A stretch of DNA of 64,000 nucleotides from positions 62,001-126,000 of the forward strand of contig NZ_MTBC01000008.1 in NCBI RefSeq assembly GCF_002072105.2. The letters are read 5' to 3'. Source of the DNA: Croceivirga radicis. GTDB lineage: Bacteria; Bacteroidota; Bacteroidia; Flavobacteriales; Flavobacteriaceae. Below are positions 43,000 through 52,177 of the stretch, piece by piece; positions within the stretch are counted from its first letter, which is position 1; every line of letters starts with the position of its first letter. The translations under genes were made by a program, and so were the position numbers. The notes beneath the pieces were generated by a model. It had not been told where the DNA came from. It saw nothing but the letters and a program-made list of their open reading frames with translations, and did no database searches.

Positions 43000-43018
43000 C
43001 ACAATAAATAAAAACAAC

Positions 43019-44299
43019 CTATATAAACTGAGCGGTTTCTGTACTTCCTTTCATGGCAACCGTAGATGCCCTACCTGCTGTTACGGTATTTTGTACAGCA
43101 TCAAAATAAGTTGTACCTACAAAGGCTTGGTGCTTTACAGCCCTAAAGCCATATTGCTGCAAGGCAAATTCACGTTCTTGTAATTCAGAATAACCTGCCA
43201 TACCGCGTTCCTTGTATGCCTTGGAAAGCTCAAACATGCTGGTATTCAATGCATGGAAACCTGCAAGGGTAATAAATTGAAACTTATACCCCAATGCTGC
43301 TAATTCCTCTCTAAATGTTTCCATTTCTGCAACACTTAATTTTGATGCCCAATTAAAAGAAGGAGAACAATTGTAGGCTAACATTTTGCCCGGATATTGG
43401 GCATGTATGGCCGTTGCAAATTTTCTTGCCTCTTCTAGATTGGGGGTGGAGGTTTCTAACCAAAGCAAATCAGCATAAGGTGCATAACTCAACCCTCTAT
43501 CAATACCTTGCTCTAATCCGTTTTTAACATAAAAGAACCCTTCTGGAGAACGCTCACCTGTAACAAACTTTTTATCCCTATCATCTATATCACTGGTAAG
43601 CAAATTTGCGGCATCAGCATCTGTACGGGCAATAATTACCGTAGGTACGTTCATAACATCTGCTGCCAGCCTAGCAGCAATCAACTTATTAACAGCTTCT
43701 TGCGTAGGCACTAGTACTTTACCGCCTAAGTGACCACATTTTTTGGCAGAACTCAACTGATCTTCAAAGTGAACTCCAGAAGCCCCGTTTTCTATCATCC
43801 CCTTCATCAATTCAAAAGCATTTAGGTTACCTCCAAAACCAGCTTCTGCATCTGCTACAATTGGTACCAAATAATCTTTTTTATCTTCAACCCCGTTTAC
43901 GGTTTGTATTTGGTCTGCCCGCAATAAAGCATTATTGATTCTTTTTACTACCATTGGTACGCTATTAGCGGGATATAAAGACTGGTCTGGATACATTTCT
44001 CCCGCCAAATTGGCATCGGCCGCAACTTGCCATCCACTCAAATAAATAGCCTCTAGACCTGCCTCTACCTCTTGTATTGCTTGGTTGCCGGTTAATGCAC
44101 CCAACCCTGCTACCCAGTCTTGGTTATTTAATTTGGTCCACAATTTTTCTGCCCCTAACCGTGCAACCGAGTAATCAATAGTATAAGAACCTCTTAGGTT
44201 AATCACCTCTTCTGCGGTGTAAGGTCTTTCAACACCTTTCCATCTAGGGTTTACCGTCCATTCTGTTACTAATTGTTGAATTCTTTCTTTTTTTTCCAT
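43019..44299 (-). CDS. aceA: Isocitrate lyase
   Basis: 426 residues, the length of the short bacterial class. It splits isocitrate to glyoxylate and succinate, the first glyoxylate-shunt step, in the cytoplasm. Signature [17 protein letters not shown] carries the catalytic Cys. Other motifs are [84 protein letters not shown] and [18 protein letters not shown]. It follows aceB by 62 bases on the same strand, so both are probably co-transcribed, with a hairpin between them. Confidence 0.96.
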   Translation of the reverse strand: MEKKERIQQLVTEWTVNPRWKGVERPYTAEEVINLRGSYTIDYSVARLGAEKLWTKLNNQDWVAGLGALTGNQAIQEVEAGLEAIYLSGWQVAADANLAGEMYPDQSLYPANSVPMVVKRINNALLRADQIQTVNGVEDKKDYLVPIVADAEAGFGGNLNAFELMKGMIENGASGVHFEDQLSSAKKCGHLGGKVLVPTQEAVNKLIAARLAADVMNVPTVIIARTDADAANLLTSDIDDRDKKFVTGERSPEGFFYVKNGLEQGIDRGLSYAPYADLLWLETSTPNLEEARKFATAIHAQYPGKMLAYNCSPSFNWASKLSVAEMETFREELAALGYKFQFITLAGFHALNTSMFELSKAYKERGMAGYSELQEREFALQQYGFRAVKHQAFVGTTYFDAVQNTVTAGRASTVAMKGSTETAQFI

Positions 44300-44325
44300 A
44301 AGTTTAGTTTTTAGAAATTTAATTG

Positions 44326-44363
44326 TCCCAGGTTGTGTTCGCCCACGCTTGGGATTTTTTTTT
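44326..44363. terminator. Hairpin between aceB and aceA
   Basis: TCCCA (44326-44330) pairs with TGGGA (44350-44354), with a looser inner helix. A T-run (44355-44363) follows on the plus strand, so in classical terms it would stop plus-strand (antisense) transcription. On the minus strand it would be a processing or stability hairpin in the aceB-aceA message. Function uncertain. Confidence 0.35.
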
Positions 44364-45963
44364 AAATGATTTCTTTATAGGCATTTAGTGTTAAAAACTC
44401 TTCAAATTGGGTTTGGGTAACCAATGCGTCAAACAGTTCAAATGCTTTTAAAAATTGGGTGTTTAAAAGATTGGCCTCACCTACCAAGTGTTTAATTTTC
44501 TCTTTTTCCTCCTCAAAAATGCTTTGGTATAATTCCTTTTTAAATCGCCTACCATCCGCTAACCGAACCTCATATTTAAGCCATTGCCAAATTTGGGTTC
44601 TAGAAATCTCTGCGGTTGCGGCATCTTCCATTAAATTGTACAATGCCACACAACCTTGACCACGCAACCAAGATTCTATATAAAGGATGCCAACGTTAAT
44701 ATTCTTTCGTATGCCTTCTTCTGTTATGGTTCCTTTAGGTATGGCAATTAAATCTGCTTCTAAAATCTGGTCTTCCTCTCGTAGCACTTGCATTTGGTTT
44801 TGAGTTGGCATATACCTATCAAACTCTTTTAAGGCAATAGGTACCAATGCAGGATGCGCTACCCAAGTACCATCGTGCCCATTTTTAACCTCGCGTTCTT
44901 TATCCAACCGAACTTTTTCCATAGCGGTTTCATTTGCCAAAGGATTATCTTTAATGGGTATTTGTGCGGCCATACCTCCTATGGCCAAAATTCCTCTTTT
45001 ATGGCACCGCTGTATTACCCGTTTAGAATAGGCATCCATAAAAGGTACCGTCATGGTTACCTGATCCCTGTTTGGTAGTATAAATTCTGGGTGATTCCTG
45101 AATTTTTTTATGTATGAAAAGATATAATCCCAACGTCCACAGTTTAAACCAACAATATGGTGTTTTAACTCATAAATAATCTCATCTAGCTGAAAGCTTG
45201 CCGTTATTGTCTCTACTAAAACAGTAGCTTTAAAGGTACCTTTAGGCACGTTTAAATAATTTTCTGAGAACGTAAAAACCTCATCCCACCATCTTGCCTC
45301 TAGGTAGTGCTCTAGTTTGGGCAGGTAAAAATATGGGGCACTACCCTTTTCTAGCAGCACTTGGGTATTATGAAAAACATACAATCCAAAATCTATCAAA
45401 CTCGCAGAAGTAGATATCCCCTTAACTTTTAAATGGCATTCCTCTAAGTGCAATCCTCGTGGACGTACCAACAATACAGCAGGATTATCATTTAACTCAT
45501 ACTGTTTTGCCCTTTTACTATCGTAAAATTTTATGGTGCCCTTATTGGCTTCTATAAGGTTCTGCTGGCCTAACATGCAATTATACCAAGTAGGCGCATT
45601 ACTATCTTCAAAATCTGCCATAAAGGTCTTGGCTCCAGAGTTTAAAGCATTTATGACCATTTTACGATCAACAGGCCCCGTAATTTCCACACGTCTATCC
45701 AAAAGGTCTTTAGGTATATGTGGCACCTGCCATTCCATATTCCTGGTTTGTTCTGTTTCTTTTGGAAACGTTGGAAATACCCCAGCATCAAATTGTGCCT
45801 GCGTTTTTACGCGCTCTTGCAACAGTTGCAGTCTAGTTTTGTTAAACTTGGCATGTAAAGCGATAAGAAATTCTAAAGCTTTATCCGTTAATAGTTCTGG
45901 ATAATAGTTGTTCACATTATCCGCAAACTGAATTTCTGAAGTGGTCATAATAGCTTGTTCCAT
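44362..45963 (-). CDS. aceB: Malate synthase A
   Basis: 533 residues, typical for malate synthase A. It condenses glyoxylate with acetyl-CoA to malate, the second step of the glyoxylate shunt. Motifs: [71 protein letters not shown] with the metal Glu, [62 protein letters not shown] and [20 protein letters not shown] with the catalytic Asp. The start [13 protein letters not shown] leaves a leader of about 16 bases after the mapped -7 element. A second ATG at 45948 is possible. Confidence 0.95.
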   Translation of the reverse strand: MEQAIMTTSEIQFADNVNNYYPELLTDKALEFLIALHAKFNKTRLQLLQERVKTQAQFDAGVFPTFPKETEQTRNMEWQVPHIPKDLLDRRVEITGPVDRKMVINALNSGAKTFMADFEDSNAPTWYNCMLGQQNLIEANKGTIKFYDSKRAKQYELNDNPAVLLVRPRGLHLEECHLKVKGISTSASLIDFGLYVFHNTQVLLEKGSAPYFYLPKLEHYLEARWWDEVFTFSENYLNVPKGTFKATVLVETITASFQLDEIIYELKHHIVGLNCGRWDYIFSYIKKFRNHPEFILPNRDQVTMTVPFMDAYSKRVIQRCHKRGILAIGGMAAQIPIKDNPLANETAMEKVRLDKEREVKNGHDGTWVAHPALVPIALKEFDRYMPTQNQMQVLREEDQILEADLIAIPKGTITEEGIRKNINVGILYIESWLRGQGCVALYNLMEDAATAEISRTQIWQWLKYEVRLADGRRFKKELYQSIFEEEKEKIKHLVGEANLLNTQFLKAFELFDALVTQTQFEEFLTLNAYKEII

Positions 45964-45985
45964 AACTTCTTAGTTTTTGTTGAAA

Positions 45986-46081
45986 CAAGAATAAATGAAA
46001 GTTTTTCAATTTACAAGCGAACGTTCGCTATTTTTTAGTTATTCGCTATTTTTAAAAGATTCGCAAAATATTGTACATTTG
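45986..46081. promoter_or_regulatory. Shared aceB/RamB-like regulatory region with phased operator
   Basis: TTCGC begins at 46024, 46042 and 46060, an exact 18-bp period. The first two extend to TTCGCTATTTTT and the third reads TTCGCAAAA. The first is also the right half of the 14-bp palindrome AGCGAACGTTCGCT (46016-46029). Minus-strand promoter: TTG (46016-46014), 20 bases, TATTCTTG (45993-45986) for aceB. Plus-strand -7: TACATTTG (46074-46081) for the regulator, ending 10 bases before its ATG. The array lies between both promoters, fitting control by the adjacent regulator. Confidence 0.75.
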
Positions 46082-46091
46082 ATCAAGAATA

Positions 46092-47567
46092 ATGGAAGAA
46101 GAGTATATAAAACTAATTTTTGGTCTAAAGCTGAAGCAGCTTCGACTTAAAAAAGACCTATCCTTATTTGGGTTGGCCAAGCTTACAGGATTATCTAAAT
46201 CTTATTTAAACGAGATTGAAAAAGGAAAAAAGTATCCCAAAACGGATAAAATTCTGCTATTGGCAGAAAAACTGGATATACCCTACGATAGTCTTGTATC
46301 CTTAAAATTGGACAAGAATTTGGCTCCAGTGGCTCAATTGTTCCAATCCAAAATCCTAAAAGAAATTCCATTAGACCTTTTTGGGGTAAAGGAAAGAGAC
46401 CTAATTGAAATTGTTGCCAATGCCCCTACCAAGGTTAATGCGTTTATAAGTACCATTATAGAGATTGCCAAACAATATAATTTTGGTAAGGAAAGCTTCT
46501 ATTTGGCCTCTTTACGTTCTTTTCAAGAAGCCAATAACAACTTTTTTCCAGAAATGGAAAAAGCAGCATTAGATTTTGCAAAGGCGTACCAAATTGATTT
46601 GAATGAAAATATTACTTCTATAGAATTAGAAGAAATTTTAATTGAGGAATATGGCTATACCATTAATAATAATGATTTAAACAAGCACCAAGAATTGGAT
46701 TCTTTGCGGTCTGTTTTTGTGCCCAAAACCAAAACGCTTTTAATTGCCGGCCATATAGACGAGGCACAGCGTACTTTTATTTATGCCAAGGAAATTGGCT
46801 ACAATTATTTAAAAATTACAGAAAGACTGTATACGTTTAGCTGGATAAATTTTGAAAATTTTGACCAAGTATTAAATAATTTCTATGCCTCCTACTTTGC
46901 CGGCGCCTTGGTTATACCTAGAACAAAACTAAAACAGCAGGTGAACCAAATGTTGGCCAAACCCAGTTTTGACAAAAGCTTTTTGGCACAAATACGCCAG
47001 CAACACAATGCCTCACCAGAATCATTATATCAAAGGCTAACCAATATTCTACCCCAAGATTACCAATTAGAGAACCTTTTCTTTTTACGATTTTCGCATA
47101 ACCAGAATAGTACAAGATTTGATATTACCAAGGAACTGCACTTAACCCACCAGCATTCGCCACACGGAAATCAGACAAACGAAAAGTATTGCCGGCGTTG
47201 GGCCTCTATCCGGGTGTTAAAAGAAATAGCGGAACAAGAGGAAGAACACATTATGGATGTTCAAATTTCGCACTATCCTGAAGATCAATTGTCCTATTTA
47301 ATATTAGCGTCTGCCACTAAGGATCCTTTTAAAGAAAACCAATACCGTAGCGTAAGTATTGGTCTGCAAATAACAGATACGCTAAAAAAGAAGGCTCAAT
47401 TTTTAGAAGACCCAAACATAAAACAATTAAACGTAGGTGTTACTTGTGAGCGTTGTGCTATTACCAACTGTGCAGAACGGGCAGCCAATCCTATTTTTTT
47501 ACAACAAAAAAACCGCGACCAAGAAACCGCAAGAGTGGTTCAAGAATTGCAAAACAAATTTAGCTAA
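46092..47567 (+). CDS. RamB/ScfR-type XRE transcriptional regulator of the glyoxylate shunt
   Basis: 491 residues, divergent from aceB. Residues about 8-65 are an XRE helix-turn-helix (LRLKKDLSLFGLAKLTGLSK, SYLNEIEKGKKYP). Residues about 190-285 are an IrrE/ImmA-like domain, but the protease motif HEXXH is replaced by AKEIGYNYL, so it is probably a ligand-sensing or structural relic; NFYASYFAGALVIPR keeps the fold signature. The C-terminus (about 310-490) fits the ScfR family (DUF2083) with TCERCAITNCAERAANP, the conserved Cys-Arg cluster. In actinobacteria such proteins (RamB) control aceA/aceB by acyl-CoA status. Here the same role is inferred from position and the operator array. Confidence 0.87.
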   Translation: MEEEYIKLIFGLKLKQLRLKKDLSLFGLAKLTGLSKSYLNEIEKGKKYPKTDKILLLAEKLDIPYDSLVSLKLDKNLAPVAQLFQSKILKEIPLDLFGVKERDLIEIVANAPTKVNAFISTIIEIAKQYNFGKESFYLASLRSFQEANNNFFPEMEKAALDFAKAYQIDLNENITSIELEEILIEEYGYTINNNDLNKHQELDSLRSVFVPKTKTLLIAGHIDEAQRTFIYAKEIGYNYLKITERLYTFSWINFENFDQVLNNFYASYFAGALVIPRTKLKQQVNQMLAKPSFDKSFLAQIRQQHNASPESLYQRLTNILPQDYQLENLFFLRFSHNQNSTRFDITKELHLTHQHSPHGNQTNEKYCRRWASIRVLKEIAEQEEEHIMDVQISHYPEDQLSYLILASATKDPFKENQYRSVSIGLQITDTLKKKAQFLEDPNIKQLNVGVTCERCAITNCAERAANPIFLQQKNRDQETARVVQELQNKFS

Positions 47568-48343
47568 CCCTGTTGTACCGTTAATTTCACGGAAAAGGTA
47601 ACTGGCTCGTTCAGATGCTCAAAGCCTTGGTGTAATTTATCTTGAGAAACCCGGTACGGATAAAAAGTAATTGGTTCTATACAAACCATATTCCTAACTT
47701 CTGTCCAACACATAAAATTACCAAAACCCTTTGTTTCAATGGTCAATTCTTTTTTGTCTCTTAAGGTAATTTGTGTACAATCTTCAACTTCCAAAGCTCT
47801 ACTACCCACAGCCAATACTTCTTCCAAAGTAATTTCTTTCTCGCCAGCTACAATTGTAGGATTATCCGTGTATAATTTAAATGCTGGATGATAGCCCAAC
47901 ATGTACGGCATATCCTTATCTCCATCTATTAAAAAGTCAATTACTAAACCAGCAGCCGTTAATTGTACGGTTTTTATAAACTTAAAAGTATAAGGCCAGA
48001 CCAAATACTTGCGGCTACTCTTCTCTGGATATTTGTTGTTTTCTATCGGCGTCATAGCCGTATATTCTTTAACAAATATAGCTTTGGTAGTTGTAGCCGA
48101 TTCTAATTGATATGGAAATTGCCTTAATAACCCGTGTTGGTCTTGTATGGCTTGTCCTTTATTGACTTGAACCATAAAATTCGCCTCGTTTACCGGGCCA
48201 ATAATAGGAAACATTTCGGTATCTGAAGAACCCCATCCAGGACTACCCTTTTGATGAATAAATTCGTGGCCAGATATGGTATAGCTAACCAATTCGCCAT
48301 TTTCTATACCTACTGCCTGTTCTCCTAATGCTAACTTTGTCAT
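47564..48343 (-). CDS. Aldose 1-epimerase-like (galactose mutarotase family) protein
   Basis: 259 residues, no signal peptide. The supersandwich-fold motifs are GIENGELVSYTISGHEFIHQ, WGSSDTEMFPIIGPVNEANF, QDQHGLLRQFPYQLE (with the family His), LGYHPAFKLYTD with the second His and EPITFYPYRVSQ. It probably interconverts sugar anomers in the cytoplasm, though some family members have other roles. It starts one base after the M20 peptidase stop, so it is translationally coupled, and it overlaps the 3' end of the divergent regulator gene by four bases. Confidence 0.82.
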   Translation of the reverse strand: MTKLALGEQAVGIENGELVSYTISGHEFIHQKGSPGWGSSDTEMFPIIGPVNEANFMVQVNKGQAIQDQHGLLRQFPYQLESATTTKAIFVKEYTAMTPIENNKYPEKSSRKYLVWPYTFKFIKTVQLTAAGLVIDFLIDGDKDMPYMLGYHPAFKLYTDNPTIVAGEKEITLEEVLAVGSRALEVEDCTQITLRDKKELTIETKGFGNFMCWTEVRNMVCIEPITFYPYRVSQDKLHQGFEHLNEPVTFSVKLTVQQG

Positions 48344-48344
48344 T

Positions 48345-49640
48345 TTAGTCTTGATTGATGAGTCTATAAATCAATATTGCCGTTCTTTTGGTCAATGCCT
48401 CAAAAGTATTAAGATTAACCGTTTCTTCTGGTGTATGTGCTCCTGTACCCATAGTGCCCAAACCATCTAGACAATCTACATATTCTGCAATAAAGGAAAC
48501 ATCTGCAGCTCCACGTTTACCAGGGTCATAGGCCACTACTTCTCCCTGCCCTAAAGCAAGGCTAACCGTATTTAAGGTTTTCAATAATTCTTTATTGCCA
48601 GCGGTTGGTTGCATTGCCGGGTAACTATCCGTAAACCTTACGGTAGCACTGGTCTGTGGTAAATTCTGCCCTACAATTTCCCGCATTTTTGCACGTGCAC
48701 GTTCTTTTTGTTCTTCAGAAATAAACCGAAGCCCTCCTTTGACCATTGCTGTTTGAGATACTACATTGGTCTTACCAAAAGCGTCTCCTTTTCCTGTTTT
48801 AGGGTCAAAATTTACAAACGTACCACCTAAAAGCACTCCAGGGTTAAACGTTAACAAATCCTCTCCTTTTACATCGGTATAAAATTGGTGTAAAATCCTA
48901 GACATTTCAAATATGGCACCAGCACCAACCCGCTCATTAAAAATACCAGAAGAATGGGCCCGTTTACCGGTTACGTTAACCTCCCATCCAGAAGACCCCC
49001 TTCTAGCTACAGTTGCATAATTAAATCCAGTAGACGTCTCAAAACCCAACGCTATATCGCTTCGTTTAGCCGCGTTAATCAAATCTTTTCTACTCAACTC
49101 TAACGGACTACCCGTACTTTCTTCATCTCCAGTAAAGGCAACAATAATTTGGGCATCATCCAAAAGACCATTTTCCCGTAAGGCTTTTAAGGCATATAAA
49201 ACAATTACATCGCCCCCTTTCATATCATTACCACCTGGGGCATGGGCAGTAGAATCTGTAACCATAGTAAAAGTCTGGAATGGGCTATCTTCTTCAAAAA
49301 CGGTATCTAAATGCCCAACTAGCAGTAGTTTTTTGCCCTTGCTTCCCTTAGTTTCTGCAAATAAATGCCCAGCACGGTTCATTTCTTCGGGCATAGGTAT
49401 CCAATTGGTTTCAAAGCCGATATCCGTAAAGGCCGTACCAAATACTTCCCCTACTTTTTGCACCCCTTTTAAATTTAGGGTACCGCTATTAATATTTACT
49501 ACTTTTTCTAGAAATTGTAGGGCATCGGTATTGTTTTGAGCAACCGTTGCCACAATTTTCTTTTCTATTCTTGTTAGCTTTTGCGCGGGCGCTATAGATA
49601 TGAAAAGCAATAAACAGCACGCAATAATTTGTGTTCTCAT
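48345..49640 (-). CDS. M20 family metallopeptidase, exported
   Basis: 431 residues. The N-terminus (TQIIACCLLLFISIAPAQ) is a signal peptide. Metal ligands and motifs: LLVGHLDTVFEEDSP (His and Asp), APGGNDMKGGDVIVLYA (bridging Asp), AFTGDEESTGSP (catalytic Glu-Glu), GFETSTGFNYATVARRGSSG, and the dimerisation domain with HSSGIFNERVGAGAIFEMS. The pattern fits glutamate carboxypeptidase-type M20 enzymes that remove C-terminal residues. Substrate is not defined. It forms a two-gene unit with the mutarotase gene, and a 24-bp palindrome lies 11 bases before its start. Confidence 0.85.
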   Translation of the reverse strand: MRTQIIACCLLLFISIAPAQKLTRIEKKIVATVAQNNTDALQFLEKVVNINSGTLNLKGVQKVGEVFGTAFTDIGFETNWIPMPEEMNRAGHLFAETKGSKGKKLLLVGHLDTVFEEDSPFQTFTMVTDSTAHAPGGNDMKGGDVIVLYALKALRENGLLDDAQIIVAFTGDEESTGSPLELSRKDLINAAKRSDIALGFETSTGFNYATVARRGSSGWEVNVTGKRAHSSGIFNERVGAGAIFEMSRILHQFYTDVKGEDLLTFNPGVLLGGTFVNFDPKTGKGDAFGKTNVVSQTAMVKGGLRFISEEQKERARAKMREIVGQNLPQTSATVRFTDSYPAMQPTAGNKELLKTLNTVSLALGQGEVVAYDPGKRGAADVSFIAEYVDCLDGLGTMGTGAHTPEETVNLNTFEALTKRTAILIYRLINQD

Positions 49641-49651
49641 AGTTGGGTGAG

Positions 49652-49675
49652 TTAAGTCTTAAAATTAAGACTTAA
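49652..49675. promoter_or_regulatory. 24-bp inverted repeat before the M20 peptidase gene
   Basis: TTAAGTCTTAA (49652-49662) and TTAAGACTTAA (49665-49675) are perfect 11-bp arms with two bases between. It stands 12 bases upstream of the peptidase start. AT-rich with no T-run, so an operator is more likely than a terminator. Confidence 0.5.
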
Positions 49676-49702
49676 TAGTGAAAAGCATGCAGTTAAGAGG
49701 TA

Positions 49703-50944
49703 TTATTCAAATTTTATAGCTTTTACCGGGGCTATTTTAGAAATTGCGTAAGAAGGCACCAAAAGCATTAACAAACACAGCACCATTACCCCAATGTTTA
49801 ATAATACTACGGTTAAAAAATCTATGCTTACCGGCACATAGGTAACGTAATATTCTTCCGGATTCGGAAATTTTAGGAATTGAAACTTTTGCTGAAGAAA
49901 TAGAATGCCCAATCCAATTAAATTACCCCAAAACAAACCAAGAACAATTAAGTACGCCGCATTAAGTAAGAATACCTTTCTAATGCTCCAGTTGGGAGAA
50001 CCCAATGCCTTTAACACACCTATCATTTGGGTACGTTCCAAAATTAAAACCAATAGTGCGGTTATCATGTTAATACCGCCAACAACTATCATTATTCCAA
50101 TGATCAGGGCAATATTAAAATCGAACAATGGCAACCACTCAAATATTTTAAAATATTTTGTTTTTATGTTTTGGGTATCTAAGGTTGAGAGGGTTTCGTC
50201 ATAAATAGCATTGGTTTTGGCATCAATTTCGTTAAAATTAGACAAGAAAACCTCAAAATTTCCTATCTCATTAGGCTTCCATTTATTCATACGCTGTATA
50301 TGCCTTATATCAATTAAAATATAAGACGCATCCAACTCCTCAAAACCACTGTCATAAATACCGCTTACTGTAAACCTTCTGTTATTTGGAGGTCTGGAAG
50401 GATCGCCATCTTTAAGGAAAATAGCCAAAAAGGTATCGCCCACATCTAGTTGCAAACGTTTTGCCAAAATATTAGAAATCAAGGCCTTTTCAGATATATC
50501 CTTAGAAAAATCTGGCAAGTTCCCCGCAACCAAAAATTCGTTGAAAGATTGCCATCTAAAATCTTTGCCTACCCCTTTTGCCAAAATACCTTCAAAGGTC
50601 TTTTCTGTACGAATGATGCCTGCTTTTACCGCAACCGCTTGTACATGTTCTATACCATTTATAGTAGTAAAGTTTGGATAAAAAGCCTGATTTATATCTA
50701 CTGGAGAAACGGAAACATCTGACCTGTTATTGTCATAATTAGCTATTTGGATATGCCCATTAAAAGCAGCTATTTTTTCCCTGATTTTTTCCTTTAAACC
50801 CGCTCCAGTGGCAATTGCAATGAGCATCATTACTACGCCAATGGCAATTGCTGCAATAGCAATTTTAATGATTGGTGCAGAAATACTACTTTTATGTTCC
50901 TTACCTGTAATAAGGCGCTTGGCTATAAACAATTCTAAATTCAA
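49703..50944 (-). CDS. LolE/FtsX-type ABC transporter permease
   Basis: 413 residues. It starts with TTG at 50944 (read as MNLELFIAKRLITGKEHKSS), the conserved N-terminus, so the rare start is preferred. Membrane segments lie at about 25-45 and in a cluster of three at about 275-300, 320-345 and 375-400, which is the MacB/FtsX-LolCE layout. A large periplasmic domain lies between about 50 and 265 (FEGILAKGVGKDFRW, NILAKRLQLDVGDTF). The typical ERTQMIGVLKALGSPNWSIR precedes the C-terminal helices. It may export lipoproteins or other lipids to the outer membrane with a separate ATPase. It is divergent from namZ with only three bases between the two start codons. Confidence 0.85.
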   Translation of the reverse strand: MNLELFIAKRLITGKEHKSSISAPIIKIAIAAIAIGVVMMLIAIATGAGLKEKIREKIAAFNGHIQIANYDNNRSDVSVSPVDINQAFYPNFTTINGIEHVQAVAVKAGIIRTEKTFEGILAKGVGKDFRWQSFNEFLVAGNLPDFSKDISEKALISNILAKRLQLDVGDTFLAIFLKDGDPSRPPNNRRFTVSGIYDSGFEELDASYILIDIRHIQRMNKWKPNEIGNFEVFLSNFNEIDAKTNAIYDETLSTLDTQNIKTKYFKIFEWLPLFDFNIALIIGIMIVVGGINMITALLVLILERTQMIGVLKALGSPNWSIRKVFLLNAAYLIVLGLFWGNLIGLGILFLQQKFQFLKFPNPEEYYVTYVPVSIDFLTVVLLNIGVMVLCLLMLLVPSYAISKIAPVKAIKFE

Positions 50945-50947
50945 CGA

Positions 50948-52177
50948 ATGCCATTTTTATTCCGTTTCAAAAGTACAGTTTTATGTTTAAGCATGGTATT
51001 AATTGCCTGCGGACAAGAAAAAAACAAGGTTAAAACCAACACCCAAACCGTTGCGGCACCAATTGCAACAGAAATTGTTGTAGCCGCCAATCGCACAGAT
51101 AGGTACCTACCGCTATTAAAAAATAAAAATATAGCCGTGGTGGCCAACCAAACATCAGTAGTTTTTAAACCCAATAAAACCACTGTACACCTTGTGGACA
51201 CCCTTATAAGTAGCGGCATAAAAATTTCCAAAGTTTTTGCTCCAGAACATGGCTTTAGAGGTAATGTGGATGCAGGGGAAATGGTCAAAAATGGAATCGA
51301 TGATAAAACTGGACTGCCACTAATTTCACTTTATGGTAAAAATAAAAAACCCACCAAGGAACAATTAGTCAATATTGATTTGGTTTTATTTGACATACAA
51401 GACGTAGGGGTTAGATTCTACACCTATATTGCTACGCTACAATTGGTAATGGAAGCCTGCGCAGATACCAACATTCCCGTTTTGGTCTTAGATCGCCCAA
51501 ACCCAAACGCACATTATGTAGATGGCCCTACCATGGAAGCAGAGCATACAAGCTTTTTGGGTATGACACAAATTCCTTTGGTCTATGGTATGACTATTGG
51601 CGAATATGCCAATATGATAAATGAGGAAGGATGGCTTTCTTCTTCTAAAAAAGCTGACTTGACCATTGTTAAACTAGAGAATTATACCCATGACACCCCT
51701 TATGATCTAGCTATTAGGCCTTCTCCAAATTTACCCAATGACACGGCCATTAACCTATACCCCTCGTTGGGTTTATTTGAGGGAACAACCGTGAATGCCG
51801 GTAGAGGAACAGAAGCACAGTTTCAACGTTTTGGCGCCTCGTTTTTAGATAGTACAAAGTTTTTCTTTAAGTATACACCTGCTCCAAATTTTGGTTCAAA
51901 AAACCCAAAGGAAAATGGCAAGCTTTGTTATGGTATGGACTTGAGCAATATTCCAAAAATGAACCGTGTTACCATAAAATGGATAAAAACCGCTTATGAC
52001 AACGCCCTGAACAAGAAGGCTTTTTTTATGACCAATTCTTTTACCAAACATGCTGGTAACACAACCTTGCAACAGCAAATTATTGATGGTATCTCTGCGG
52101 AAGAAATTGAAGCAAGTTGGCAGCCAGATGTAAGGGCTTTTAAAGCCATACGCAATAAATATTTAATCTACGATTAA
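50948..52177 (+). CDS. namZ: Exo-beta-N-acetylmuramidase NamZ (DUF1343)
   Basis: 409 residues. The signal peptide ends in the lipobox LIAC (Cys about 21), so it is a lipoprotein. The catalytic-domain motifs are FAPEHGFRGNVDAGE, GLPLISLYGKNKKPT, LVLFDIQDVGVRFYTYIATL, VLDRPNPNAH, GPTMEAEHTSFLGMTQIPLV, RPSPNLPND and GLFEGTTVNAGRGTEAQFQR. These match DUF1343, shown in Bacillus and Tannerella to remove terminal N-acetylmuramic acid, for cell-wall recycling or scavenging. The start stands three bases from the divergent permease start, so its promoter must lie within that gene. The end overlaps the phosphodiesterase gene by four bases. Confidence 0.9.
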   Translation: MPFLFRFKSTVLCLSMVLIACGQEKNKVKTNTQTVAAPIATEIVVAANRTDRYLPLLKNKNIAVVANQTSVVFKPNKTTVHLVDTLISSGIKISKVFAPEHGFRGNVDAGEMVKNGIDDKTGLPLISLYGKNKKPTKEQLVNIDLVLFDIQDVGVRFYTYIATLQLVMEACADTNIPVLVLDRPNPNAHYVDGPTMEAEHTSFLGMTQIPLVYGMTIGEYANMINEEGWLSSSKKADLTIVKLENYTHDTPYDLAIRPSPNLPNDTAINLYPSLGLFEGTTVNAGRGTEAQFQRFGASFLDSTKFFFKYTPAPNFGSKNPKENGKLCYGMDLSNIPKMNRVTIKWIKTAYDNALNKKAFFMTNSFTKHAGNTTLQQQIIDGISAEEIEASWQPDVRAFKAIRNKYLIYD

